The notes: generated from the sequence alone by a model not told the origin. A DNA stretch of 64,000 nt from Mesorhizobium sp. NFR06 (GCF_900115245.1 NZ_FOVT01000002.1:67005-131004); one strand, 5' to 3'. Positions 48,361 to 57,047 are shown, numbered from the stretch's first letter. A program made the numbers and translations.

Positions 48361-48539
48361 GCGCTCTACGGCGCCCCCCTCTGTCGTGCCGGACATCTCC
48401 CCCACTTGGTGGGAGATCGGCAGCTTCAGCGCCCCGCTTGTCCAGCAACGTCGGCTATTGGCGAAGCCCGAGGCGACATCCAATCTCCCCACCCGTGGGG
48501 GAGATGTCCGGCACGACAGAGGGGGGCGCCGTAGAGCGC
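48361..48539. repeat. 179-bp element with perfect 45-bp inverted arms
   Basis: The arm 48361-48405 (GCGCTCTACGGCGCCCCCCT...) is exactly the reverse complement of 48495-48539; 89 bp lie between. Inside each arm an ATCTCCCCCAC-type block can pair with a second one close by (near 48395-48416 and 48483-48506), so the element is a nest of palindromes. It fills the gap between the RidA and DUF4142 genes. Rhizobial genomes carry many mosaic palindromes with CTGCCGGxCATCTCCCCC-like sequence, and this fits. No ORF or transposase. Confidence 0.9.
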
Positions 48540-48571
48540 GATCGTTCGCCGTTGCAGCGCTTACGACCCCC

Positions 48572-49129
48572 TCACCCCTGATGCGCGACCGCCAGTTCCT
48601 TCACGTGCTTCTCGTGCATCTTCAGCACCGGCAGCGTTTTCTTGGCGAATTCCTTCATCGTCGGGTCGTCGCCCGAATTGGCATAGGTGGAAAACAACGC
48701 GACGGCATCCTTGTGCGCGTCGGTCTGCATCTTGATGTATTTGGCGTCGAAGTCCTTGCCGGTGGCAGCCTTCAACTCGTCGAGCATCTGCTGCTCCTTC
48801 GGCTGCAGCGCCGGGCCGGCGGGCTTGATCGACGCGGTGGTCTGGCCCTGGCTCATCGCCGCCTTGAAATCTTCGCCCGCCTTGGTGTGATCCTTGATCA
48901 TCTGAGCGGCAAAAGCCTCGACGTCGGCCGATGCCGACTTTTCTTCAGCCAGCCTGCTCGACTGGATCTCGAACGTATTGGCGTTGGGCACGGTCGTCAC
49001 GAAGGTCTGGGTGTCGACCTTGTTGTCGGTCACCATCGGCCCGACCGCATCCGTGTCGTCCGATTGGGCGAACGCGGCGGGCGCGCCGGCAAGAAGCGCG
49101 ACGGCGACCAGGGGCAGCAGCGTTTTCAT
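48572..49129 (-). CDS. DUF4142 domain-containing exported protein
   Basis: A 185-residue protein with signal peptide ([21 protein letters not shown], cleavage after AFA, ~21) followed by a four-helix ferritin-like DUF4142 domain: [78 protein letters not shown]. The HTKA and HAKHV-like MHEKHVKEL pieces are typical. GGAG precedes ATG 49129 at the right distance. Periplasmic; function unknown, often envelope stress related. Confidence 0.87.
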   Translation of the reverse strand: MKTLLPLVAVALLAGAPAAFAQSDDTDAVGPMVTDNKVDTQTFVTTVPNANTFEIQSSRLAEEKSASADVEAFAAQMIKDHTKAGEDFKAAMSQGQTTASIKPAGPALQPKEQQMLDELKAATGKDFDAKYIKMQTDAHKDAVALFSTYANSGDDPTMKEFAKKTLPVLKMHEKHVKELAVAHQG

Positions 49130-49237
49130 CTCCATCTCCGATCCGAAACAGCCCCTCTGCCATCCCCAACGCGGCACCGGCGACCGGGTTGCCTGGGAGG
49201 TTGCCGAAACGCGCGGGCTGGGCGCCCGCGACGCGCC

Positions 49238-49990
49238 TCAATGGCAATGCGCGGCAGGCTGTCCGGCATACTGCAGTTGCTCGTGCCAGTCCGGGCGGCC
49301 TTCGGGCGTGAAATCCATCAGGTTCCACAGGATCTCGCAGGTGCCGATCGCGCGCGGGTCCTGTCCCGGCTCGGACGGCGCGAAGTCAAGCTCCGACGAC
49401 CAGAAATGGCGGATGCCGTCAGCGTTTCGATGGAACACCGAAAGCAGCGGTATCTGCGCGCCCTCCGCGGTCTCGGAATTGTAGTCGCGCTTGAAACTGT
49501 TGCCGGCCGACGAGACGAGCCGCATGTTACGCCAGCCGCGGTCGCGGGCGAGCGCCGTCAGGTTGTCGAGCGCGGTCTTGGCCACCACGGCGAAGTTGAA
49601 GCCCGCCGCCTGCAGATGGCCGATCGCGCCGTCGAACTGGTCGAGCAGCGCGGTGCAGGACGGGCACGGCTGGTCCTGCCGGGCAAGCTTTGCCGTCTCG
49701 CCGCCGGTCGCCACATCGCGCGTTTCCTGCGGATGGCGCGGGAACATCATCTGGTAAAGGATCAGCGAGTCCTTGCCCGGCGCGAACAGGTCGGCCAGCT
49801 TCACCTTCGCCGGCTTGCCCTCGGCATCCAGGGCATCGAACACATAATGCTGCGGCACCAGCCCGCCCGGCGGCAGGGTGCGCCTCGCTTCGGCGACGGC
49901 CTCCATGGCGCGGCGCAATTCGATTTCCTTCTTCAGCAGTTTTTCGCGGGCAGTGCGGTATTTGGCGGATTCGTTGGGAAAGGTGATCAT
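49238..49990 (-). CDS. DUF899 family thioredoxin-like protein
   Basis: The 250-residue protein fits the DUF899/AhpC-TSA-like group: RAMEAVAEARRTLPPGGLVP near the N terminus, LILYQMMFPRHP, the CPSC motif in DQPCPSCTALLDQFDGAIGH, YNSETAEGAQIPLLSVFHRN and DFTPEGRPDW at the end. It is probably a cytoplasmic thiol protein; its role is not known. AAAGG just before the ATG at 49990 is a fair ribosome site. Confidence 0.88.
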   Translation of the reverse strand: MITFPNESAKYRTAREKLLKKEIELRRAMEAVAEARRTLPPGGLVPQHYVFDALDAEGKPAKVKLADLFAPGKDSLILYQMMFPRHPQETRDVATGGETAKLARQDQPCPSCTALLDQFDGAIGHLQAAGFNFAVVAKTALDNLTALARDRGWRNMRLVSSAGNSFKRDYNSETAEGAQIPLLSVFHRNADGIRHFWSSELDFAPSEPGQDPRAIGTCEILWNLMDFTPEGRPDWHEQLQYAGQPAAHCH

Positions 49991-50110
49991 GATCGTCTCC
50001 TGGCCTTCGCGCCGGCGTCCCGGCGCGGGTTGCTCTACCGCCTAAGGACGGGCCACACGGGGACGTTCCGACATTTCGGCACATGCCGTCCGGTTACTTT
50101 TTGCCTCCCG

Positions 50111-50935
50111 TCAGCCCTTCACCCCGCCGGCGGTAAGCCCGGAGACGATGCGGCGCTGGAAGATCAGCACCAGCACCACCAGCGGCACGGTGACGATCAC
50201 CGAGGCGGCCATGATGTTGCCCCAGGGGATCTCGAACTGCGAATTGCCGGAGAGCAGCGCGATCGCCACCGGCACGGTGCGTTGCGCGTTGGTGGAGGTG
50301 AAAGTCAGCGCGAAGAGGAATTCGTTCCAGGCGCTGATGAAGGCGAGCAGTCCGGTGGTGGCTAAAGCCGGCCACATCAGCGGCAGGAAAATGCGGGTCA
50401 GGATGGTCCAGGGTCCGGCGCCGTCGAGGATCGCCGCTTCCTCGATCTCGACCGGCAGGTCGCGCACGAAAGTGGTCAGCACCCAGACGGTGAACGACAG
50501 CGTGAAGATCATGTAGGACAGGATGAGCGCCAAGAGCGAATTGTAGAGATGCAGCGCCCTGACGATCTCGAATAGCCCTGCCAGTGCCGCCACCTGCGGA
50601 AACATCGACACCGACAGGATGGCGAGCATCAGCGCCGAGCGCCCGCGGAAGCGGATGCGCGCCAGCGCGTAGGCCGCGGTGACGCCGAGCAGCAGCGAGA
50701 CCGCCACGACCGCGCCGGAGACGATGAGCGAATTGACGAGATTGCGCAGGAAGGGCCCTTCGGTCAGCACGTTGCGGTAATTGGCCAGGCTGAACGATCG
50801 CGGCCAGAGGCTCGCCTGGAACAATTCGGTCCCCGATTTCAGGCTGGTGACGATGGCGTAGTAGAACGGGAACACCGCGACGAAGACGATCGCTAGAAGC
50901 AGGAGATAAAAGGCGGCGCGCTTCAGCATTTTCAT
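50111..50935 (-). CDS. Carbohydrate ABC transporter permease (MalG type)
   Basis: A 274-residue inner-membrane protein with six hydrophobic helices and the EAA loop EEAAILDGAGPWTILTRIFLPL about 70 residues from the C terminus, followed by GLLAFISAWNEFLFALTF. It starts one base after the stop of the MalF-type gene (50937-51878) and belongs to the same operon. The nearest known importer by sequence style is the trehalose/maltose ThuEFG type. Confidence 0.92.
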   Translation of the reverse strand: MKMLKRAAFYLLLLAIVFVAVFPFYYAIVTSLKSGTELFQASLWPRSFSLANYRNVLTEGPFLRNLVNSLIVSGAVVAVSLLLGVTAAYALARIRFRGRSALMLAILSVSMFPQVAALAGLFEIVRALHLYNSLLALILSYMIFTLSFTVWVLTTFVRDLPVEIEEAAILDGAGPWTILTRIFLPLMWPALATTGLLAFISAWNEFLFALTFTSTNAQRTVPVAIALLSGNSQFEIPWGNIMAASVIVTVPLVVLVLIFQRRIVSGLTAGGVKG

Positions 50936-50936
50936 G

Positions 50937-51878
50937 TCAGCGGCCTCCGTCCAGGCTCAACCGGCCGATCCGGATATAGGCGATGGTGAGCAGGCCGATG
51001 ATCAGGAAAAGCAACGTCGAGGCGGCCGAGCCATAGGCGAACTTGTCGAACTCGAACAGGTTCTCGCGCGCGAAGACCGACATCGACTTGGTCTGCAAAT
51101 TGTTGGGCGTCAGCACATAGATCAGGTCGAAGATGCGTAGCGCGTCGAGCGCGCGAAAGATCACCGCAACCATCACCGCCGGGCGGATGAGCGGCAGGGT
51201 CACCCACCAGAAGACCTGCCACGGATTGGCGCCGTCGAGCCTGGCCACATCGACGATCTCGCGCGGCAGCATCTGCAGCGCGGCGAGGATCAGCAGCGCC
51301 ATGAACGGCGTCGTCTTCCAGATGTCGACGATGAGCACCGCGATCATTGCCGTGTCGGCACTGGCGGTCCAGGCGATCTTGGCATGGATCAGGCCGAGGC
51401 TGAGCAGCACGGCATTGATGATGCCGAACTGGTCGTTGAGCATCCACTGCCACATCTTGGCCGAGACGATGGTCGGGATTGCCCAGGGAATGAGGATCGC
51501 GGCCCTGACGATGCCGCGTCCCGGGAATTCGGCGTTGAGCGCAAGCGCTACGACCATGCCGAGCACCGTCTCGCACGCCACAGAGAGCACGGCGAAGCGC
51601 ACCGTGTTCCACACCGCGCGCCACCAGACCGGATCGACGAGCAGGCCGTCATAGAGCACCCGGCCGCTCGGCAAGCCGAGGACCGAGAAGTAATTGTCGA
51701 AGCCCACCCATTGCCGGGCGTCGAGATCGGCCAGCGAGGCGTCGGTGAAGCTGTAATAGACCGTGCGCAGGAACGGCCAGCCGGCAACGGTGGCGAGCAC
51801 GAAAAGCATCGGCGCGAGAAACAGCCATGCCGTGCGCACGCGCCGGCGCATCAGCGGCGATCGCCGTGCCGCGCTCAC
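50937..51878 (-). CDS. Carbohydrate ABC transporter permease (MalF type)
   Basis: A 313-residue six-helix permease: TAWLFLAPMLFVLATVAGWP at the start, and the EAA loop EIVDVARLDGANPWQVFWWVT, LPLIRPAVMVAVIFRALDALR. Its ATG overlaps the stop of the binding-protein gene (ATGA, 51875-51878), so translation is coupled. Second permease of the importer. Confidence 0.92.
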   Translation of the reverse strand: MSAARRSPLMRRRVRTAWLFLAPMLFVLATVAGWPFLRTVYYSFTDASLADLDARQWVGFDNYFSVLGLPSGRVLYDGLLVDPVWWRAVWNTVRFAVLSVACETVLGMVVALALNAEFPGRGIVRAAILIPWAIPTIVSAKMWQWMLNDQFGIINAVLLSLGLIHAKIAWTASADTAMIAVLIVDIWKTTPFMALLILAALQMLPREIVDVARLDGANPWQVFWWVTLPLIRPAVMVAVIFRALDALRIFDLIYVLTPNNLQTKSMSVFARENLFEFDKFAYGSAASTLLFLIIGLLTIAYIRIGRLSLDGGR

Positions 51879-53143
51879 CAGCCCTTGCCTTTCAGCCTGG
51901 TCAGTCTCGCCTCGAGGTCGGCCAGATTGTCGGCGGCGGCGCCGTCGCCCGAGATCGTCTTATGCACGGCCGTCCAGAACTGGCTGGATGCCTCATTGTA
52001 TTTGATCCTGGCGGTCGACGAGGGCCGCGGTTGCGCGTTGAGAAAGATCTGCTTCCAGCGCGGCACGATCGGCTGTTGCCTGGCGATGTCGGGGTCGTCG
52101 TAGAGCGCTGCGATGGTCGGCAGGTTGGCGGTTTTGAGCGTCCGGTATTTCTGCATCTCGGGTGACGCGATGAACTTGACCAGGTCGATCGCCGCATCCG
52201 GATGTTTCGAATATTTGGAGACGGCAAGGTTCCAGCCGCCGAGCGTCGCGACCGGCCGGGCGCCTTCACCGGTCCCCGCCGGCAGCGGCGCCACGTCGAA
52301 CCTGCCCTTGATCGGCGAATTCTCGCTGTTGCCGAGCGCATAGGCATAGGGCCAGTTGCGCATGAAGACCGCGTTGCCGGTCTGCCAGACGCCGCGCGCC
52401 TCCTCCTCCTGATAGGCGAGCACGCCCGGCGGCGCGATGGTGCCGATCCAGCCCTTGACCATGTCGAGCGCCGCTGCTGCCTTGGGATTGTTGATGGAGA
52501 TGCTGCCATCCGGCTCGATGATACCGCCGCCGCCATTCGACATCACCCATTCGAGCGCATTGCAGGTGAGCCCCTCATAGGCATTGCCCTGGAAGACGAA
52601 GCCCCAGATGTCCTTGTTGCCGGCCGCCCGCTCCTTGTCCGTCACAAGCTTCGCGGTATCGGCGAGTTCCTTCCAGCTTGTCGGTACCTTCAAGCCATAT
52701 TTGTCGAGCAGATCCTTGCGATAGTAGAGCGCCGGCGCGTCGGTGAAGATCGGCAGCGCCACCAGCCTGCCGTTGACCGTCTGCGACTTGATGATCGACG
52801 CAAAATGCCCGGCCACCACATCCTTGGTCGCCTCGGTCAGGTCGACCAATTGGCTGGCAAGCTGCGGGGCCCAGATGACGTCGGTCTGGTAGACATCGAT
52901 GTCGCTGCTGCCGGCGGCAAGCCACAGCCTGTATTGCCCGAACTGATCGGTGGTCGAAGGCGGGATGACGACGATGTCGACCTTGTTGCCGCTTTTCTTC
53001 TCGTAGCGATCCAGTATCTCGCGCAGTACCTTGATGCCGTTGCCGGTGTCGCCCGACACTATCGACAGCTCGACCGCTCGCGCCGGCGCAGCCGCGAGCA
53101 TGATGCCGGTTACGAACGCCAGGAATGCAGTAAGGAATTTCAC
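51875..53143 (-). CDS. ABC transporter sugar-binding protein (trehalose/maltose-type)
   Basis: About 422 residues with a signal peptide (KFLTAFLAFVTGIMLAAAPARA) and a group 1 solute-binding fold: ELSIVSGDTGNGIKVLREIL, DVYQTDVIWAPQLASQLVDL, TDAPALYYRKDLLDKYGLKV, ALEWVMSNGGGGIIEPDG, ARPVATLGGWNLAVSKYSKH. These blocks match ThuE-like trehalose/maltose/sucrose binding proteins of rhizobia. First gene of an operon with the two permeases. The start is taken at GTG 53143, which begins the signal peptide; a TTG at 53164 would add seven residues. No ATPase gene follows, so an ATPase from elsewhere must be shared. Confidence 0.9.
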   Translation of the reverse strand: MKFLTAFLAFVTGIMLAAAPARAVELSIVSGDTGNGIKVLREILDRYEKKSGNKVDIVVIPPSTTDQFGQYRLWLAAGSSDIDVYQTDVIWAPQLASQLVDLTEATKDVVAGHFASIIKSQTVNGRLVALPIFTDAPALYYRKDLLDKYGLKVPTSWKELADTAKLVTDKERAAGNKDIWGFVFQGNAYEGLTCNALEWVMSNGGGGIIEPDGSISINNPKAAAALDMVKGWIGTIAPPGVLAYQEEEARGVWQTGNAVFMRNWPYAYALGNSENSPIKGRFDVAPLPAGTGEGARPVATLGGWNLAVSKYSKHPDAAIDLVKFIASPEMQKYRTLKTANLPTIAALYDDPDIARQQPIVPRWKQIFLNAQPRPSSTARIKYNEASSQFWTAVHKTISGDGAAADNLADLEARLTRLKGKGW

Positions 53144-53351
53144 CGGCGGCTGATCTCGCTTCAAAGCCGGCGAGACGAACTTTTGCGCGTCGCCAGCTCA
53201 TCGGAACCCACCCCGCGTTGAATGCGGAGCGCCGCTTTCGGTTCCCATGATGCCTTCAGTGCTGGTCAGGACGGCGAGTCGGTGAAGCCGATCTCGGTCG
53301 GCTCGGCCGCGTTGCGATGCCCCTTGCTTCCGCCTCGCGTCCCGCAAAGCG

Positions 53352-53385
53352 GGCGGGCTCCGAAACCCCCGCCCCGGAGCCCGCC
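53352..53385. other. 11-bp hairpin in a gene-free 400-bp gap
   Basis: GGCGGGCTCCG (53352-53362) pairs with CGGAGCCCGCC (53375-53385) around a 12-base C-rich loop; no T-run follows. The gap 53165-53560 contains the promoter region of the sugar transporter operon and nothing that looks like a gene; an ATG with AAGGAG at 53513 opens a frame antisense to the GNAT gene only. Confidence 0.4.
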
Positions 53386-53560
53386 TGGGAGTGGCTGACG
53401 CATGCCGGCACAGCCGCCTCCGACGCCTTGCCAGCGTCGATCCGCCGATCGGCCGCCCGGCACGACGACGAATTAGCATGTCCTAACGTCAGCCTATGTG
53501 AAGGAGTTCACAATGCGATTGAGCGGGGGCTTGCAATGCCGCGTTCACAACCGCGCCACC

Positions 53561-54058
53561 TCAACCTTCCCAGCCGACCGGGATCATGCCGAGCCGCTCG
53601 TAGAGCCTGAAGGCCGCGGTGTTCTCCACCGTATTGGTCTTGAGATCGACATGGTCCGCCCCGCGCTCGCGGAAAGTCCAGAACACGTGCCGCATCAGCG
53701 CCTCGCCAAGGCCCAGCCTTCTGGCCTCCGGATGGACGGCGAGATCCTTGACGAAACCGGACGTCCAGCACAGCGCCGCGCCCGCCAGCAGGCCCTTGCC
53801 GTCGATCGCCAGGAAACACAGAGAGGGATCGAACTCGGCATCGCCGGCAATGCGCGGCCACCATTCCTCGAACGGCCCGTCGGCGCCGTCGTCGAACACC
53901 TCTGCCAGCAGCGCGTGAAGGGCCTGCGCATCCCGGTGTTCGAACACGCGCATGGCGAAGCCCTCCGGCCAATGCGGCGCGGCCAGCGTGTCGTCGAGGA
54001 CCTTGCGCAGGCGGATATCGTTGGGAGTTGGCGACCGGGGCGTCTTGTTTTCATGCAT
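53561..54058 (-). CDS. GNAT family N-acetyltransferase
   Basis: A 165-residue protein with VKDLAVHPEARRLGLGEALMRH as the acetyl-CoA loop (about 106-128) and DLKTNTVENTAAFRLYERLGM as the terminal GNAT motif. The first ~45 residues are more variable. Substrate unknown. It lies on the same strand 38 bp after the lytic transglycosylase gene and could be co-transcribed. Confidence 0.88.
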   Translation of the reverse strand: MHENKTPRSPTPNDIRLRKVLDDTLAAPHWPEGFAMRVFEHRDAQALHALLAEVFDDGADGPFEEWWPRIAGDAEFDPSLCFLAIDGKGLLAGAALCWTSGFVKDLAVHPEARRLGLGEALMRHVFWTFRERGADHVDLKTNTVENTAAFRLYERLGMIPVGWEG

Positions 54059-54096
54059 GGCGCTGTCTCGAAACGCCGTGGGACAGACCGGTCCGC

Positions 54097-55188
54097 TCAG
54101 GCGCCTGGCGGCAAGCGGTGTCGATTGCGGTCGACGCCAAGGCCCGTCGCCTCGAGCAGGCCCTTGCGCTTGGCGTCGTAGTAATAGCCGGTCTGGTAGA
54201 GCATGTCGGCCCGCTTGGCGTTGCCGCCCGCAACCAGCCAGGCACCGCGCAGGTATTTCACCGCGTATTTGAGATTGGTCTCGGCGTCGAACAGGCCGGC
54301 CGCCGGTCCGTCATAGCCCATGCCGCGCGCCGTCGCGTGCTTGATCTGCATCAACCCCCAATGGCCGTGATTGTAGGCTTTCGGGTTGAAGGTGCTCTCG
54401 CGGTTGACGACATGGCGCACCAGGTCGACCGGCACCTCGTAGATCGCCGAATATTTCTCGATCAGCCGCTCGATCTCGCCGCGCGGACCGCTGGCGTGCT
54501 GCTCGGGCTGGCCGGGCGCCGCCAGCAGCGCCGGATTTCCCGGCACCACATAGGCGACCTGCTGGACGCCGGGCATCGGAGCCATTTTCGCCGACTGGCC
54601 GGTGAGCGGCATGGCGACGCCCGCGGTCGTATAGACCGCCGCCTGCTTGATCGATCCCGGGCCGGTCGGTGAACCGCCGGCCGTCAGCACCGGCGGCGGC
54701 GGAAACGGGCCGGCGAGCGGCGTCGAACCGGCGAAAGCCGCGGGTTGCGCCAGCGCCGCGCCGGACAGCGGCGCGCCAGGCTGGACAGGTGGCGGCAACA
54801 GCGCGCTTTGCGCCGCCGGCGCGCCCGGCGTGGTTGCCATGGCAACGGCATCGCCCGCCAGCGCCGCGGTCTGCACCTGGGCGAGGCCGGAAGGCTCAGG
54901 CAACACGGCCACCGTTTCGGGCAGCGCCAGCGTCGGCGTATCGTCCGCGACCGCAGGCGTCGAGGCTTCCGCAAGCGCGGGCGCGGCCTTCATCTGCGAG
55001 GTCGAGGTGCACCCGCTCAGACCAGCAGCGGCAACGAGCACGCCGATCGCGGTGAATATGATTTTTGCTGGCAAGCCGTGCGGGTCCGGTTTGTCGGTTG
55101 TTAAGAAGTCCTTACACCAGCGATTCACACCCCGCAATCGGGGCCACCAGGCGGTTTTCGGGTGGCGACGGCAAGGCGGAAATGCCAT
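54097..55188 (-). CDS. Lytic transglycosylase, probable lipoprotein
   Basis: The C-terminal ~130 residues are an SLT domain: IERLIEKYSAIYEVPVDLVR, VNRESTFNPKAYNHGHWGLMQIKHATARGMG (catalytic Glu in the ES motif) and NLKYAVKYLRGAWLVAGG. It cleaves peptidoglycan glycan strands with 1,6-anhydro product. Near the N terminus AIGVLVAAAGLSGC is a lipobox, so the protein should sit as a lipoprotein at the envelope; a long Ala/Pro-rich linker (~70-235) follows. The ATG at 55188 is far from the lipobox; GTG 55128 or TTG 55074 would give a normal lipoprotein signal and may be the true start. Confidence 0.85.
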   Translation of the reverse strand: MAFPPCRRHPKTAWWPRLRGVNRWCKDFLTTDKPDPHGLPAKIIFTAIGVLVAAAGLSGCTSTSQMKAAPALAEASTPAVADDTPTLALPETVAVLPEPSGLAQVQTAALAGDAVAMATTPGAPAAQSALLPPPVQPGAPLSGAALAQPAAFAGSTPLAGPFPPPPVLTAGGSPTGPGSIKQAAVYTTAGVAMPLTGQSAKMAPMPGVQQVAYVVPGNPALLAAPGQPEQHASGPRGEIERLIEKYSAIYEVPVDLVRHVVNRESTFNPKAYNHGHWGLMQIKHATARGMGYDGPAAGLFDAETNLKYAVKYLRGAWLVAGGNAKRADMLYQTGYYYDAKRKGLLEATGLGVDRNRHRLPPGA

Positions 55189-55240
55189 ATTGTTCTGGAT
55201 ATGTACTCGTTTTTTCGCTGTTTTGCGGAAGGATTACGCC

Positions 55241-55810
55241 ATGAAACCCGCTTCTGAGATCACGGCCGGCCACGCAGTGTTAGAAACAGTGATCGGCTTC
55301 ATGGGCATTGCCTGGAACGAGAAGGGCCTGATCCGGCTCTGCCTGCCCGAGCGCAGCCGCGAAGCGGTCGAACGTCGGCTGTTCCGCCACCCGGGTGTTT
55401 CGACCTCGACCGATCAGCCGCAATGGGTGGTCGAGTTGATTGCCTCGATCAAGGCCTATGCGGCCGGCGAGGATGTCGACTTCTCCAATGTGCCGGTCGA
55501 CCTTGACGGCGTCGATGACTTCCGCCTCGCCGTCTACGACGCGGCGCGCAAGCTCGGCTTCGGGGAGACCACCACCTATGGCGAATTGGCCAAGCGCGCC
55601 GGCCATGCTGGCCTTGCCCGCGAGACGGGCGCAGCACTTGGCGCCAATCCGGTGCCGCTGGTCATTCCTTGCCACCGTGTCGTGGCCGCCGGCGGCAAGA
55701 TCGGCGGCTTCTCCGCCCCGGGCGGCTCGACCACCAAGGAAAAGATGCTGGCCATGGAAGGCGTTCGCGTCGGCCCGCCGCCCGCCGCGCAGGCCTCGTT
55801 CGGGTTCTGA
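55241..55810 (+). CDS. ogt: Methylated-DNA--[protein]-cysteine S-methyltransferase
   Basis: A 189-residue alkyltransferase: VYDAARKLGFGETTTYGELA (DNA-binding helix region) and the active-site block NPVPLVIPCHRVVAAGGKIGGFS with the acceptor Cys in PCHRV. It removes O6-methylguanine or O4-methylthymine lesions by suicide transfer. No AraC-type Ada domain is fused. The ATG at 55241 has GGAAGGATTACGCC upstream and matches the family; a frame extending left to 54647 is antisense to the transglycosylase gene. Divergent from that gene. Confidence 0.95.
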   Translation: MKPASEITAGHAVLETVIGFMGIAWNEKGLIRLCLPERSREAVERRLFRHPGVSTSTDQPQWVVELIASIKAYAAGEDVDFSNVPVDLDGVDDFRLAVYDAARKLGFGETTTYGELAKRAGHAGLARETGAALGANPVPLVIPCHRVVAAGGKIGGFSAPGGSTTKEKMLAMEGVRVGPPPAAQASFGF

Positions 55811-55818
55811 GGACACAA

Positions 55819-55890
55819 AGCACTTCCAGGAACAGTGCGGAGCGGTTTTCCGTTCGGGATGCGCCGGGAGGTGGAGCAATTCCAGGCAAC
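55819..55890. repeat. Intergenic repeat module A, diverged
   Basis: CACTTCCAGGAACAGTGCGG, then AGCGGTTTTCCGTTCGGGAT and GGAGCAATTCCAGGCAAC repeat the key words of module A (compare 22243-22280). Located between ogt and the next gene. Confidence 0.5.
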
Positions 55891-55908
55891 CGCTCCATCG
55901 ATGTCATA

Positions 55909-56235
55909 TCAGTCTTGCAGGAACCGGCGGCGGAAGCGCCGCTCGAAATCCGGGCGCTTGCAGACATAGACCGCGCAGGATCTGGTGTCGGCGCTCGGCA
56001 CGTAGGCGCGCGACCTCACCTCGCCCGCGTTGCAGAAGCGCTCGTCGCGCACGTAGCGATCGTAGAGCGGCAGCCCCGGCACGCGCGTCGACTGATAGCG
56101 CAGGATGACGGCGCCCTGGCCGGCGATCGTCGCCTGCACCCGGTCGCAGCTCATGCGTGTCGGATCGTAGCGCGAGACCGCCTGCGCCTCGGCGGCCACC
56201 AGCAGGAAGCAGGCGGCAAGCAGAATGGTCTTCAT
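55909..56235 (-). CDS. Small exported Cys-containing protein
   Basis: A 108-residue protein with a signal peptide (MKTILLAACFLLVAAEAQA, cleavage after AQA, 19) and a mature part with paired Cys (MSCDRVQATIAGQG, ERFCNAGEVRSRAYV, RSCAVYVCKRPDF). The ILRYQSTR and LPLYDRYVRD pieces recur in rhizobial hypothetical proteins that I know only as hypothetical. AAGGAGAGGAACC precedes the ATG at 56235. Periplasmic; function unknown. Confidence 0.78.
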   Translation of the reverse strand: MKTILLAACFLLVAAEAQAVSRYDPTRMSCDRVQATIAGQGAVILRYQSTRVPGLPLYDRYVRDERFCNAGEVRSRAYVPSADTRSCAVYVCKRPDFERRFRRRFLQD

Positions 56236-56343
56236 GGTTCCTCTCCTTGGAATCTCATCCCTCCACAACGCGTGGCCGCTGTCAAAACTTCCACGTGCCG
56301 TTTCCATGCGCAGACCTCCGGCGGCGCGCCGCCAGCGACCCGT

Positions 56344-56372
56344 CTTGTTTTCTCACGCAAACTATCCTATAT
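56344..56372 (+). promoter_or_regulatory. cspA: Predicted sigma-70 promoter of cspA with long leader
   Basis: CTTGTT (56344-56349), 17 bases, CTATAT (56367-56372) is very close to the rhizobial housekeeping consensus CTTGAC-N17-CTATAT. Transcription would begin near 56379, giving a leader of about 125 bases. The leader holds the hairpin CCGGAC-GTTG-GTCCGG (56456-56471), as in other cold-shock mRNAs. Confidence 0.65.
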
Positions 56373-56503
56373 CCACGACATTGAATTTGGCCGATCGATC
56401 GGGCCGCGATCTTCGCGTTTGCTGACGTCTATCTCCAAAATTTCGATACCGCCGGCCGGACGTTGGTCCGGTCAAACAAAAGCAAATGTGAAGGGCATTC
56501 TAT

Positions 56504-56716
56504 ATGGCAACTGGTACGGTCAAGTGGTTCAACGCCACCAAGGGCTACGGCTTCATCCAGCCTGACAATGGCGGCGCGGACGTTTTCGTCCACATCTCCG
56601 CTGTTGAGCGCGCTGGCATGACAAGCCTGGCTGAAGGCCAGAAGATCAACTTCGAGATCGAGCAGGACCGCCGCACCGGCAAGTCCGCCGCTGGGTCTCT
56701 GAGCAAGGCAGCCTGA
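56504..56716 (+). CDS. cspA: Cold shock protein, CspA family
   Basis: A 70-residue cold shock domain protein with both RNA-binding motifs, KGYGFI (RNP1) and VFVHIS (RNP2), in the order [20 protein letters not shown] and [17 protein letters not shown]. It binds single-stranded RNA/DNA and melts RNA structure. The long structured leader and strong hairpin after the gene suggest post-transcriptional control. Rhizobia have several such genes; this one is near the short form typical of the family. Confidence 0.95.
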   Translation: MATGTVKWFNATKGYGFIQPDNGGADVFVHISAVERAGMTSLAEGQKINFEIEQDRRTGKSAAGSLSKAA

Positions 56717-56726
56717 TTTGGCTTAA

Positions 56727-56769
56727 GCATTTTTGCAGCCGGGTGTACCGCCTGGCTCCGCAAAAATGC
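56727..56769 (+). terminator. Strong 3' hairpin of cspA
   Basis: GCATTTTTGC (56727-56736) pairs with GCAAAAATGC (56760-56769); inside, AGCC pairs with GGCT. The stem itself is A/T-rich, with no separate T-run, so it may be both terminator and mRNA stabiliser. Confidence 0.6.
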
Positions 56770-56960
56770 AATCAAGCAAAGGCGCGCGCCGGACGAAGGT
56801 TCGGGGCGCGCGGCAAGTCACGGATGTACTGACGGTCGCGCGATAAGCGCGCAGGAGCGAAAAGACCCGACAAGCTGGAACAGCAGATAGCTGCCAGCCC
56901 GGACCGGACGCTCCCGATCAGGCTACCGGCAGAGGAAGGCGGGCATTGCCCGCCTTTTTT
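56770..56960 (+). ncRNA. Structured gene-free region with own terminator, possible sRNA
   Basis: GC-rich, highly self-complementary sequence (GCGCGCGCC, GGGGCGCGCGG, GTCGCGCGATAAGCGCGC) with no coding frame ends in a perfect terminator, GGCGGGC-ATT-GCCCGCC plus six T (56938-56960). This terminator lies ~170 bp past the cspA hairpin, so it should belong to something else, either read-through or a separate small RNA. A promoter is not evident. Confidence 0.25.
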
Positions 56961-57047
56961 GTTGCCTGGATTTGGGCGAAGCTGCTTCCTTCTCTCCGTT
57001 TACGGGGAGAAGGAAGCTGTCGCCGACGCTTTCGCCAATGTTGTGCC

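Noticed and set aside
48361..48539. Insertion sequence
   Set aside because: No transposase frame and only 179 bp long; better described as a palindromic repeat element.
53498..54181. Plus-strand frame with AAGGAG before its ATG
   Set aside because: It is antisense to the GNAT gene and translation shows no domain.
54647..55240. Long N-terminal extension of the ogt product
   Set aside because: The extension is antisense to the lytic transglycosylase gene, low in complexity, and the ATG at 55241 has a good ribosome site and the family start.
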